From positions 21,577,061-21,641,060 of the forward strand of contig OX453281.1 in assembly GCA_949710005.1 (NCBI GenBank): a DNA stretch of 64,000 nt. Direction: 5' to 3'. The stretch's first letter is position 1; the number at the start of each line of letters is the position of its first letter. A program made the translations under genes and the position numbers. Positions 21,201 through 33,800 of the stretch are shown here, piece by piece. The DNA is from Ricordea florida (Eukaryota; Cnidaria; Anthozoa; Corallimorpharia; Ricordeidae). The notes under the pieces are model-generated. The model was given only the letters and a program-made list of their open reading frames with translations, was not told where the DNA came from and did not search any database.

Positions 21201-24200
21201 TTGTAATTTTATGGATTTATTATGCTATCTAACTGAGTAGCAATGACTTGATGATTTCAGGGACACCTAAACAGTATGATCCAACATTTAATGGCCCAAT
21301 AAAGAACAGGTACTTGAACATTTCCTTTCTATTAAGTAAATTACAGATACTTGGCAATTGGAGATCTGCGTAGCAGTTCCCCTAAGGAACTGCCTTGAAT
21401 GTTATATACATGTTAATGTGGAGAATATCTTATTAGATTAATATGTTTAGTCCTCATGTTAACAATTCTTGCAACTCTTAAGACTTTTAGGTTCAGCAAT
21501 GTTTTGATATCATAAGGAAAAGTTGAATGTTGATATTGTAGAGTCAAAATTCATAATTTCGTGAACATGCAAAGTTAACTGCTTATGATATCTGTCCGCT
21601 TAAATTGTCAGTAAAATAGTGGCAGAATTATAACTGACTAAACTTGATGTGATCATCTTAACTGATCTCTGATATGACCAGCACCATATAAAACCAGCTC
21701 TGTTTGTTTTATCTGTAAAATTTCTCTTTTGTTTAACAGGAGTTGCACAGACATTCCCTGCTGTATTCTGTTTGTTCTGTATATCGTTGGAATGGTAGCT
21801 TTGGGAATTATTGGTAAGTTGTACCAAAATCTTGATAGAAATGATCGAGCCTGGTATTACAGTAGACTTGATTAATTTTTTAAACCATTATGCAAGACAC
21901 AGGTTTCTGAAACTGGTACATGCATGTGTCTCACGATAATTCAGTGCACAGCATGGATTGTACAGTACCGCCCAGATGTAAGTTGACACTTTGTATCGAG
22001 TCGAGTATCGAGACTCGACACTCGATACTCGATACTCTCGAGTATCGAGTCGCAACTATCGAGTATCGAGTCGAGTATCGAGTCTTTCGAGTGCTTTCTT
22101 GTAATGAGCAAATAATAAGCTTAACACTGGAGTGGTTTCAAATTAAATCAGCTTATTCTTTGTGCGATTCGTTCTTTCTTGGTCTTGGGCTTGGCGACAT
22201 TACGTAGATAATGTTTCAGCTCGTGCCAAAGAAGTTCTATAGGATTTAACTCGGGCGATTCTGGTCGTGTCTTCCACCAGTTTATCAATTACGAATAACT
22301 AAAGAAAAATCGATTTGATAAATATTAGGAATAGCTTTCGCTTAAAAAAAATCCACAACAAAATGTTTTTCGTACGGGAAGATATTAAGCGAAAACAATT
22401 CTGCCATCTTAATTATTCTAATTTGCCGCTGACAACTCTTGTCATCGCGCTGTCAAATAAGGAGAGGTCGCATGACAACTAAGCATGTGTGTTTGTATTT
22501 CACAAAACCATGCGATTCGCAATCTTGGAAGCGCGGTGAAGTCTACGATTGTCTTTGAAAAAGAAAAAAAGATCGTGTCCCTTTTCTTCATCCAAGCCAA
22601 GACCGAAGAAAGGGAAGGAAGTATTTAGCTGTGAAGTGGCAACAGAGCTCGCTTCAAGCGACAAAGGTTCTTTTTTCAAACAAGACGAATGGTTACGAGA
22701 AATTGAAGAACAAGAATGCAAAACGGATACGATTGAGAAGCAGTCGGTTGCAATGAGCGCAAGCCGTTCTAAAATGTCTTCCGGTGCCGGACTGTTCGCT
22801 CCTGCTCTTGATCGCTTTCTGGTCTTTGGCATCTTTACAAACCTAGTTATAATTAAAGATAAAGTCATCAAGATGTTTTCATTGCAGCGTGTAATGTGAA
22901 CTATTTGACAAGTCAGTCAAATGAATTGGCGTTTACTAACCTCAACAAATAAATTGTTTGACCCGTCTTGGAAGTAGTCTCCCTCGCAGCCGTTTTTTGG
23001 ATGTCACGCAACATTGCGTGACATCCAAAAACGGCTGCGAGGGAGACTATCTTGGAAGCGGCTCAACGAGAGTTTACCACCGCCGCGAAAATTTGTATGT
23101 TTCTTGTTACCTGTCAAACTACTATTGTTAAAGAAAACTGATACTTTCTTTTATCCATCAACACTTTATTTGCTCTATAACGCCTGATCTCATTACGGTC
23201 GAAATTCTATTTTTCCTTTTTTCTCGAAAGGAAAATCTGGGCGAGTTGTGCATGCATTTTGAACTCCAAGTCGCCAGTCCCTGGACCAATTTGGCTGAAA
23301 TTTGGCCAAATTGTTGTCAGATGGCTTATCTACAAAACCGTGTCTGCGAATTTTAATTCTTCTTTTCATTTCAAAGTTATAGCCTATTTTGCACTAGTGT
23401 CGGCAATAATTTCTCATCCCCAAATATATTTGCTTGTAAAAATAAAACGAAAGCAGATATCAGAAATCTGAGACACGGTTTTTTAGGCCAACGTGTGAAG
23501 AAATGAAAGCCGTATTAATCGTTTTCTTCCGTTTGTTTTTGGTGAGCGTGGAACTCAATGAATGAAAACACTTAGTTTTGCAAAAACCTCCTCATTTTTT
23601 AACCGCATTAAAGTTTTATACTTTTTAAAGGGAATTAGCTGTAATTATGATTATTCAGCTTTCAAAAAATATACAGTTTATGGGGGTTTGTGTTGAAACA
23701 AAGAGCGCTAGAACGATCCGCACGCAGACGACCCTGGTGGGTTGGCTGATACCTTAACAGTGAAATTCTCAGGACGCGACGTGACACGGGGAGACGTTCA
23801 TTAGTTATAAATGAAATTGACCGACGGTTTACATCAAGTACAAGCGAAATACTGAGGCTTACCAACCTGGATTAAATCATGAAAACTACATGACAATGCA
23901 GTTATTTTGCTCATTGAAAACAAAGTTTTAGTTTTCCATGCCTTTCTACGTTTCATGTTTTGCGATCAACAACACATGGTACTAATTATAGTTCATACGA
24001 TCAGAAAGAATCGTCGGTAAGGTACGAAAAGCATTTCGCTGGCTCACCAGAAAATACTGTTCGAATTAGGATTCTGCATGCAAATGGTCAAGTGTGGCCT
24101 CTCAAGCAAAAATATTCCAACGGCAAAACGCACGGTTACTGAACGGTTGAAGAAAATTAATTTTTGAAAGGCTAGCAGTAAATGGCTGAACGGCTGAATA

Positions 24201-25453
24201 AAATTTATGAATGGTTAGCAGTGAGCGATGAACGGCTGAACAGTACAAGTAACTCTCAAACGGCGTCAGTTTATGCATAAACGGCTAAGCAAAAGAATGA
24301 ATAATTCGAATGAAACAACAGTTGGCAGGATTTTTCACCCGCTCAGTTGTCACGCTCGTGTCTAAACCAAAAGTCAATGTCGAGCCCGGGGGGGGGGGGG
24401 GGTACTCTTTGGACTTTTTGGTGGGGGTGTGTCGCCCGCATCTCAAAATCCAGACCCAATTTCAGACCAAAACATGCCATTTTTCCCACCCGTTTTCAGA
24501 CCTGGCCACAAAAATCCATACCCGTTTTCAGACCGGACATTGAAAATATACACCCGTTTTCAGACATGGCCTTAGAAAGTCATTACATTATTAACAAGTC
24601 TTTATTATATATTATATCACACTGGCTTTGTAGTACGTGATTAAGCATAGCATATGCGTCAGTGCTGAACGGAAGTCAACGTAACAAAGATGAGTAGGTA
24701 AAATTTAGCTGGAATGATATATTACATATTCAATTTCTCTTTCTCTCTCACCACCCTTGCGAAATGGAATTGAGAATTCCTAGGAATTCCTAGGATTTTC
24801 CTAAGAATTCCTAGGAATTTATTCTTAGGAATTCTTAGGAATTCTTAAGAATTCCTAGGAATCAAGGTGTGAAATTTCACGGTAATTGGAACATGGAATT
24901 CCTAGGAATTCCTAGAAATTCCAAACTTTGCTCACCCATCAGTTGGCTTGGAAAATATTCCTAGGAATTCTTAGGAATTCCTAGGAATTGAAAGAACATA
25001 TACAGAATGATTACTTCTTAGGAATTCCTAGGAATTTCCTAGGAATTCCTAGGAATTCCTTGGAATAGCTTGGAATAGCTAGGTCTATAGGGATCATATA
25101 ACAAATCGACCTGCTGATGGAATTAAGGGATATTCCAATCAAAAACTGATTTGCATTTAAACCCTTATGTAAAGGAAGTTAATACTAGAAGTTGTTATTT
25201 GGCTCCCCGAACCAGAAATCCGTAAGGCAAATGTACAAAAACTGAAACAACGTTTATTCCAGCAATAACTGAAAAATAGCTCTCCATGTTAACAAAAAAA
25301 AACTTCTTCTGCTTTAACTTGACTTAAGAATTTAACTGCAGTGATCGTTTAAATGTTTTTAAAAAATTACAACTGTGACCTCAAAAAATATAATTTTAAG
25401 ACAATGACTTTTTGTGAAGTAGGAATCAAATAATTCAGAATAATGACTGTAGT

Positions 25454-25493
<40 letters not shown>

Positions 25494-27739
25494 ACTACAG
25501 TCATTACAGTCATATATATATATATATATATATATAAAAACGTTTGAAAAAGCAAGGACGGACGACTTCTGACGATAAAAAAGTTAAAAAGTTAAAAATT
25601 TAATAGAAAACGTTTCGGTCTTAGACCTTCGTCAGTTACCGTTTTTAAATTCATTTTTGTGGTGAGGCTTGGACTGTGAATCTTCATTGATCCTCCTGAC
25701 GCAGTGGCATTCTTTGTTGGCTTGAGGCATTTTATAACCGTTTTTTATATATATATATATATATATAAAAACGTTAGATAAAGCAAGGACGGACAACTTC
25801 TGACGATAAAAAAGTTAAAAAGTTAAAAATTTAATAGAAAAAACGTTTCGGTCTTAGACCTTCGTCAGTTACAGGAGAAAAAGGACGGAAACTAAGTTTA
25901 AATACGGTTACAGTGTGGGAGATTACATACCGAAATGAAAAATACTATCGTGCTATTAATACATCGTGATTAATACAATACAGGGAAAAAAATGCAAAAC
26001 GAGAAATACAATGCTGTACTATAAATTACGTCATACAGGGTGATAATTAATAGACCAAACGAAAAAGATACAATGCTGTGCATAAATTACATTATAAAGC
26101 GGGATAATTGCAGAACTAGGTTAAATTCAACCTAAAAACTAAAATAGTTAAAATAGATAAAACGGACTCTTGCAATGCGGTAAATATTACGGGAAAACTA
26201 GTTTACAAAAATATGCAGAAGAAACCTACGTTTACGCTGGACAGGGTTAATAACAAAATCCCAAATCGAGGCCTTTGGAGCATTAAAGGGTTGACAAACA
26301 ACAAAATCCCTGGAGGGGCCCTTAAACAATAAGCTGTAATAAGATCCCAGGCAGGGCCTTTGAGCATACCTAACACCCAAAGAGCTGGCAAAATCCAAGG
26401 AAGGGCTTTTGGACTGCTTTATGGCGCAAACGCATATTTACACAGGAGAAAGTTAATTATAACAAATTCTGTTTTTGGAGTGAAATTCTTTTCTTTTATT
26501 TAAGCCATGGGGAGCCATAGAAAACAGTTGAGCACTCCAATAAGCCTCTTTCGTAATTAAAAACCTATCGATCTCGTCTAAGTCATTAGGGGCCTGCACC
26601 TGATCAATGCATTGGAATTCAAAATCATCCAAGGAGTGTGGAATTTTATTGAAATGTACTGCTACCTCACAAGTGGTTTTGTTTGTGAGCATAGCAGACT
26701 TGTGGTTACGAAACCTAACCCGAAAATCGGTGGTAGTTGATCCTACGTACTGTAAACGACATTTCTTGCAGGAAACTAAATAGATCACGTTTTTAGAATC
26801 ACAAGAAAGCCTTGAATGAATGGTGTATTTTCTGCACGTTCTAAAACTTAGAAATGATTTAGATTCAACAAAGAAATTTCGACAGAGATCGCATCTATTT
26901 CTTTCACATTTAAAGCAGCCATTGTTTGGCTGAATTGTTTGTCCCTCATCGGCGGTTTTAAAACGAGATGGTGCTAATAATTCTTTCAGGTTTTTTGTTC
27001 TACGAAAAGATGGTATGATAGAGCCTTGAGGGAAAAGTTCTTTCAATTTAGGGTTGGATTGCAAAATCAACAAATGCTTTCTAATTATGCTACTCACATT
27101 AGGCAAGTTAGGATTAAATGTGAGAACAAATGGAAATAATTTTCTCGATTGTTTTCCGCGTTGCCGTAGTAAATCAATCCTAGAAATGGTGGAGGCTTTG
27201 GAGAATTGATCGTCAACTAATTTTGGGGGATAACCCTGATTAACAAGATAACCTTTGTACTCAACTGTTCTCTCGGCAAGGAAAGTTTCTTCAGAGCAAT
27301 TTCTCTTCAATCTAGTCGCTACTCCAAAAGGAATAGCCTTGAAGACATGCTTGGGATGGCAGCTAGAGGGTGGAAGGTATAAATGGCTATCTGTAGGTTT
27401 AGAATAAACATCAGTTCTAATAAACCCTTCCACAAGATGTAAAGTAAGATCAAGTACGTGAAGCTCACGTTCAGAAAAAACTAACTCGAATTTAATAGTA
27501 GGGTATAGAGAATTGATATAATCAGTAAATTGATGTAAGGCAGGAAGGCCTTGCTGCCAAAGATCAAAGACATCGTCACGATAACGCCACCACAAGGATG
27601 GCTTTATCGGACCGGAAAACTTAGCTTTAAGATCAATTTCACCCATGGCTAGATCGGCATAACTACATGCATTTTTTGGACCCATGGCCGTACCATGAAT
27701 CTGAAGAAAGAAAGAAATATTATATATATATATATATAA

Positions 27740-27825
<86 letters not shown>

Positions 27826-30800
27826 TAAACTTTCTTGACAAATAATTATTTTGTTGTAAATAAATTGACCAATTTTCCCTATAATGATAAGTATATTATT
27901 TTTAATTGAATGTATCATAAATTATAATCTTGACATTAAATAAGCAACAATCAATTCAAAATAAAACAAATAACTGCAAATACATACACTTAAATACATG
28001 TACTAAATTTTTAAGTGCAATGAGAAATTTTCAGCAACAATCATTATTTTCTAGAAGTTGTCAACTGTTTTTACAATCACAAAATAATTCATGACATTAA
28101 AATCTTCTAATAATCTGACCAGAAATTAAAAGTCAATACCATTAATCAAATTTTCAGAAATAGCCACTTTAATTTTTTTAACTTGTTGTGGCATTATAAT
28201 ATCTTCCTGAGCTAAAAACAAAGGAAAATCAATTTTGGTTGATATAAACTTATGTTTTATCGCAATCGGAAATTGAGGGTTTGATCGGTATTCTACGGAG
28301 CAACTTCAGAATACCGGTCCACTTCGTTTTCATGTGTCGGGGGCTTTTGAAGAACGAGGTATATCACAATGGACTCTTTTGTTATTCATCAGTATGTAAA
28401 TAAGTGGACGGGTATTCGGTAAGATTTCCGCACAGGTCCCTACTTCATTATCCATGCTGTAGTTTAATTGTCTTGGGAAGTGCGCGTGCAAACATTTCTG
28501 AGAACGAAACCGTACGGCTACAGCATGCACAATGAAGTGCGGAAATCTTACCGGGTATTCTGAAGTAAGATCAGTTCTTATATCGAGAGCAAAATAAATA
28601 TCCATTTTATCAAAAATATGCGGTAAGTAGACAAATGAATGCAGTTTTACTTACGAAATACTTTCAGCACGACGGCTTTGTAGATGGCTTTGTCGGTCTT
28701 GGAAGTGACGCTAACACTGTAGCTCCTTCCTCGACGTTTTTTATTGTTTACCTGATTGTCCTTAAGGACCGAGATACTATTCTCTCCAACCCATTGAACA
28801 ACAAGAAAAACCATTGTGAGAGATGTAAATAGAAGGAGAACAAGACAAAAGTCACGGCAGAATGAATCGCGAATCGATGAATGGATTCAAAAATGGCGGT
28901 AGAGAAGGGTTAGAGAGCTGTGACTCACTCGATTGGCTATCCTCGATCACATGATAAGAACTGGGGCGAACAAGACAAAGGTTCTTTGTGGATTGTTCGA
29001 TCGTCACGTGCGTCACGATATGAATTTTGCGACGTGATTTGACTTGATTTCGCTCGATCATTTGTCTTGGTGATGCAGACCCCGAAGAGAATGAAAGTTT
29101 ATTATTTGAGGAAATTGTACAGGAAAACAAAAAGCTGTACAAATGCTCCATCTGCCTCAGTTTGTTGTCTCGAATTGGCAAAGAATTGAATCTAACTTGC
29201 GATTAGTTCACGGCAAAGGTAAGCTTTTTCCTTCGAGTAGAATATACTTTCGTCGGTATTCAAAGCGAAACCTTCGGGTTCTCTTTTGTCACTTAATGCT
29301 TGCAGGTCCTTTTAAGAGGAAATACAAATTATATGTCGATGATTCCAGTATACCGATACCCTGAGGACAACGCAATTCAATCACAAACGTTTGAAAGCTT
29401 CGGGAAACTTTGTAGAAAGAGCTGAGCCTGTGACTTGTACGCGACTTTATCGCCTACATTGAGTTCTGAATCAAGCTTCGATGAGGCTCTAAATGGAAGT
29501 TACGACTCATGTTCCTGATTTAGGCCAGTTTTCATTCGAAAACCACATTGATCTTGGATTTAACAATGTAAGAATAGAAGTATACATTACCAGTATGTCC
29601 TGTATTATAAGTTTAGAATTGTTTCAGTGCAATCACTTAACAAAATTAAAATGTGACAAAATAAGAAAAGGCTACGAAATCTTCTATAATTTTAAAGTCT
29701 TTCTGATTTTTAAACATCCCTGAGCTAAATTCCTAATTTGCATAACTTAGAATTCCTAGGAATTCCCAGGAATACCAAGCCCAGTTGGCCTGAATTTTTC
29801 TATTCCCAGAAATTCTCAACAATTCTTAAGCTTCTAAAATTGTAAAACTTAGAATTCCTAGGAATTCCTAGGAATTCCAAGCCTAGAGTGAGACCTAATT
29901 TGCCATTCCCAAGAATTCCAAGCTTATTTGATGAAGGCTGATTTGCATAGTTGGGAATTTTTGGGAATTCCTAGAAATTCCCAGAAAGCTGGGAATTCAT
30001 TTCGCAAGGGCAGTTACTCGCCCCGGTTTCTGGGAAGAAAAATAAGTTGATAAGCTTTCGTGAATGTTCCCCCGATAACCATACCCAATTTCAGACCAAA
30101 ATGTTCAAAATCTATACCCATTTTCAGACCAAAACGGCTCAAAAACCATACCCTTTGGGGCGGCACATACCTATATACCTGATATAGGGGAGTACCCCCC
30201 CCCCCCCCCCGGGACGTCAAGCCGCTTGTGAGGATCGTGAGATTTAAAGCAATGATGGCTTACTCCATAATCATATCATAATAAACTTCTAATGTAAAAT
30301 GTGATAAAATAATAGCCCTTGAAAGACTGCTCAACCGGTAAAGCAAGGGAGAGAATGAGAAATAATTTCTGTGTTCAAAATATGCGTTATCTACTTATCA
30401 ATTAGTCTCCCTCGCAGCCGTTTTTTGGATGTCATGCAACGTTCACCCAAAAGAACGGCTGCTGACATCCGAACAACATTCCTTTCTCATTGTCCTTGCG
30501 GTTTGTTTGCGGTCCATTGAACAGACCAATCATATACCAGAAAATCTGAATCAAGTAGTGATTCGCGCGAAAATGTGGATGTGGCATATAATCTAGCTAT
30601 TGTTACTGTTCATATCGGTGGAGACACCAAAGAAAATTGTCGATGAGAGCTCAAATTGTTTCACATGTTCATCCCAGTGCCCCGGTAAAGAAAGAGTATA
30701 TATTTTTGGAAAAACACCTCCTAATTTCGCTGACATTAATGTCGGAAACTGTTGTCAGTAACATTTGATTATAATCATATTTTTGAATGTCAAGAGCTCT

Positions 30801-33800
30801 GTTAGTGAGACACGCAAGCTGAGAAGAGAATCTCGCGACACAAATGAAACACTCCGGTATAGGGGGTTTGACAGGTTTCCTGATAGATAAGTGAAACAAT
30901 TATGTATGTGCGACATTATATTTAGAGAACAAAATTTCACTAGAGAGTGAGAGAGGTTTTTGGGTCGTGCAACCAACCAATAAATTAGAAACCGAGAATA
31001 TCGTGTGTTTTTTTTCCATTTCGGAAATTATAAAATCTATGCCTAACATAGACGTCAACTGCTACGCCAACAAGGACACGAACAATGCCAATGAATATAT
31101 GAAAGCTGCTTAAGTTGTGTACGTAACTGCGACGATCAATTAATGTCATTACAAGGACACAAACACTAAATTGTTTGCAAGATATCGTGCTACAAGCGGT
31201 TGTTAAAGTCTCAACGAGCAACTGAGAAATTAGAAGAAGTTAAAAAGGAAAGACAAGACGCCTTTCAATCTAGGCCAAGGGCTAACGCTTGCTTCAACCT
31301 ACAGATGGAAATCAGTAGGAAATAAGTGCGTGCTTGCCATCAACAAACCGAGCGAAGGCCTCTAGAACACTCCAATTTAGCTCGGCCAAGGTATCTTCTA
31401 CTGCTTGTGTTTCTTCATTTGTCACGGTCAGCCACTGAGGGAACTCGCTTAGTTATGTTGGTGGCTTCCTATCACCGATACAGGAAATCGGTCCGAATTA
31501 TCAAGCGTTTCCACCCGTTGACACGACACAAAAGATTTCTCAAATACTTCACTTGATCTTCCATCAGACTAACCAACGGAGACACAACAACAACAATATG
31601 ACCGCTTTCATCAGAACTATGGTCAAACACGAGTGGCAGAACCTGATATATTAACGATTTCCCGGATCTTGTAGGCAAGATAACAAAAACATCTTCCTTC
31701 TCGACAAAGATTTTTCTAATTGCAAGCTTCTGGTAAGTATCAAGCTCTGAAATTTTGAATTTTGACAAATTTTAATTTGTGTTGCCAGTGCCATTTCCAC
31801 GTAAGGACCGCGATAAAAAGCGATATCTGATTGGACACGTCTCAAACAGCGAGTCTGGCGCAAAAAGGTTCCAGAAAATGGAACCCAAGCTATGATTAGC
31901 CAATTTGGAGTCTTGATACTCGACTCAATACTCGATACTCGATACTCGATACTCGCGAGTATCGAGTATTGAGTGTCAACTTACATCTGGGCGGTACTGT
32001 ATATAGCACTTCATCTAGATATTTGAAAGTGCAATTATTCACTTCACTTGCTTTGTCAAGTGTTGCTCCTGTTCTGACATCATTTAAATGCATTGAAATG
32101 ATGTTGATTTTATACAGCATTTTAGTGCTTGATAAATGGGCATTCATCCGCTTGTTCTATCAAGAGTTGCTCTTGCTTATTGCAACTTTTGAATACACTG
32201 TGTTGACTTTCTACAGCATCCTTGTACTGGGACACCATATATTCAATCTAATAATTATTGTGCTAGTCTTAGAGTACATGCTAGATTACCAGGACTTCTG
32301 GCCGCAGAGTAATTTTAATGCAGGAAGTTTTAACATATACATCAGGCCTTCTGACAGGGTGCGTAGGTGCGGGACCACACAATGCGATCAAAGCCGCACA
32401 ATTTCTGAAAATCCGCAAAATCCCGCACAATATGGGAAGATTTGGTTAAAAATCTAATTAAATCGATATTCCCATTGATTTCCAAGGCTTAAATTAGCTT
32501 TTTAAGCTATATTTAGACTTTTTACCTTGCAAAGCAATCGAGAAATCCGCTGCTTTCCACGATTGTACAGCTCAAGTGGATATAAAAACAACAAAGCGGC
32601 TTTTCATAGCTCTGTGCCAGCCTGGGCACTAGTTTCAGTCTAATCTTACTTTTCGTTGGCGATTTGTGGCAATGTTGTTTTGCAAATGACGAATCAGATA
32701 TTCTCTTAAATAGCACCACGTGGCTTCATGATTCAAAGTGAAAAAAAATATAGTCCTTTTCTATTGATCTCCGCCCAATCACACAGAGGCTTGACAAAAT
32801 ATTTTCGTGAGTTATAGATCAATAAACAGAACACTGTCAGATCAGTTCTTTGCATTTCCTGACAAGCTTCGAGTGTCTGGCAAAAATGTAGCGAACCGGA
32901 ACGTGAAAATTTTCTTGTAGTTGGTGTTATTTCTGGTCATTGCAGGCAGGCATAATAATAATGGAAAAGTATTTGACAAAAACTGACGACCATACTGCAA
33001 TAAAAGTTACAGCTGCGGAAAGGACAAAAATGTCAGAATTTTTCATAAAGTAACTTGATCTGGTTGAAAACATTTTATTTCGAAGTGGAATTATGCCCGG
33101 GAAGTATGGTTTTGAATAACCTTAATCGATCGTGTCACGCAACATGATTTTGTTGATACAAACTTAGGCTAAAGTTGTAGCAAAATAGAAATTTGGTTTA
33201 TGTTTAATTGCCAGACTATGAGGACAATTGTTGCACTTTTCATTTATCCAGAAATTCCTCCATGTCGGGTGTTTTTTTAGGCCCGGTGATCGAATATTTG
33301 TTTGTTTACACGATTGCGCAATTCCAGCACATTATTGCCATTTTTTACAGCATAATTTGCCTCCCAAAACCTGCACAATTTTCCTTTTTTCCCACACCCT
33401 GTCAGAAGGCCTGATACATGTATGAGGAATATGTGAGATGAAATTTTTATGAACATACCACGTGTCTGTGATGTGACTTTTTAAAGTGACAATCCTTTTT
33501 TTCTGTCTAGCTTTCATTAAAGGTAACCCTTATAAATTGCTCAACTCAGTGGATTCTGAAGGTAGGTTCCAACTTACAATGCATTAAACCAATAACAATA
33601 CCATAATACCTCTTTAAATTTTTACAATGTATTGTTGAACCTCGATTATCCGAATGTGGATTATTTGGACTTTTTGATTATCTGGGTAAATTGTTTCTCT
33701 TGTCCCACAAGTTTTGTCTGATATATTAATAAGAAGTGATATTAGTAAGGTGAAACCTTCAGTCAGACGGTTAGAGACAAGTTTAAAGATCATCACAGCA

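Larger units (their letters stand above)
25512..25885 (-). repeat. Penelope-type terminal repeats (two copies, 233-bp offset)
   Basis: Two direct copies (from 25512 and from 25745) start with a TA tract, AAAACGTT, AAAGCAAGGACGGAC and share GTTAAAAAGTTAAAAATTTA. Each holds a hammerhead-like core on the minus strand. They sit downstream of the minus-strand Penelope ORF, as expected for its pLTRs. The first copy then diverges into a unique stretch. Confidence 0.75.

Noticed and set aside
22500-22899. Gene on either strand at 22.5-22.9 kb
   Set aside because: The two frames shadow each other and neither has a domain or splice context that favours it.
25367-25555. Tyr-Ile repeat frames over TA tracts (also 27649-27918 and 36873-37166)
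   Set aside because: Microsatellite artefacts.
25566-25612. Plus-strand hammerhead core (CTGACGATAAAA...GAAAAC)
   Set aside because: No credible stem II; the minus-strand core pairs well and matches the element's direction.
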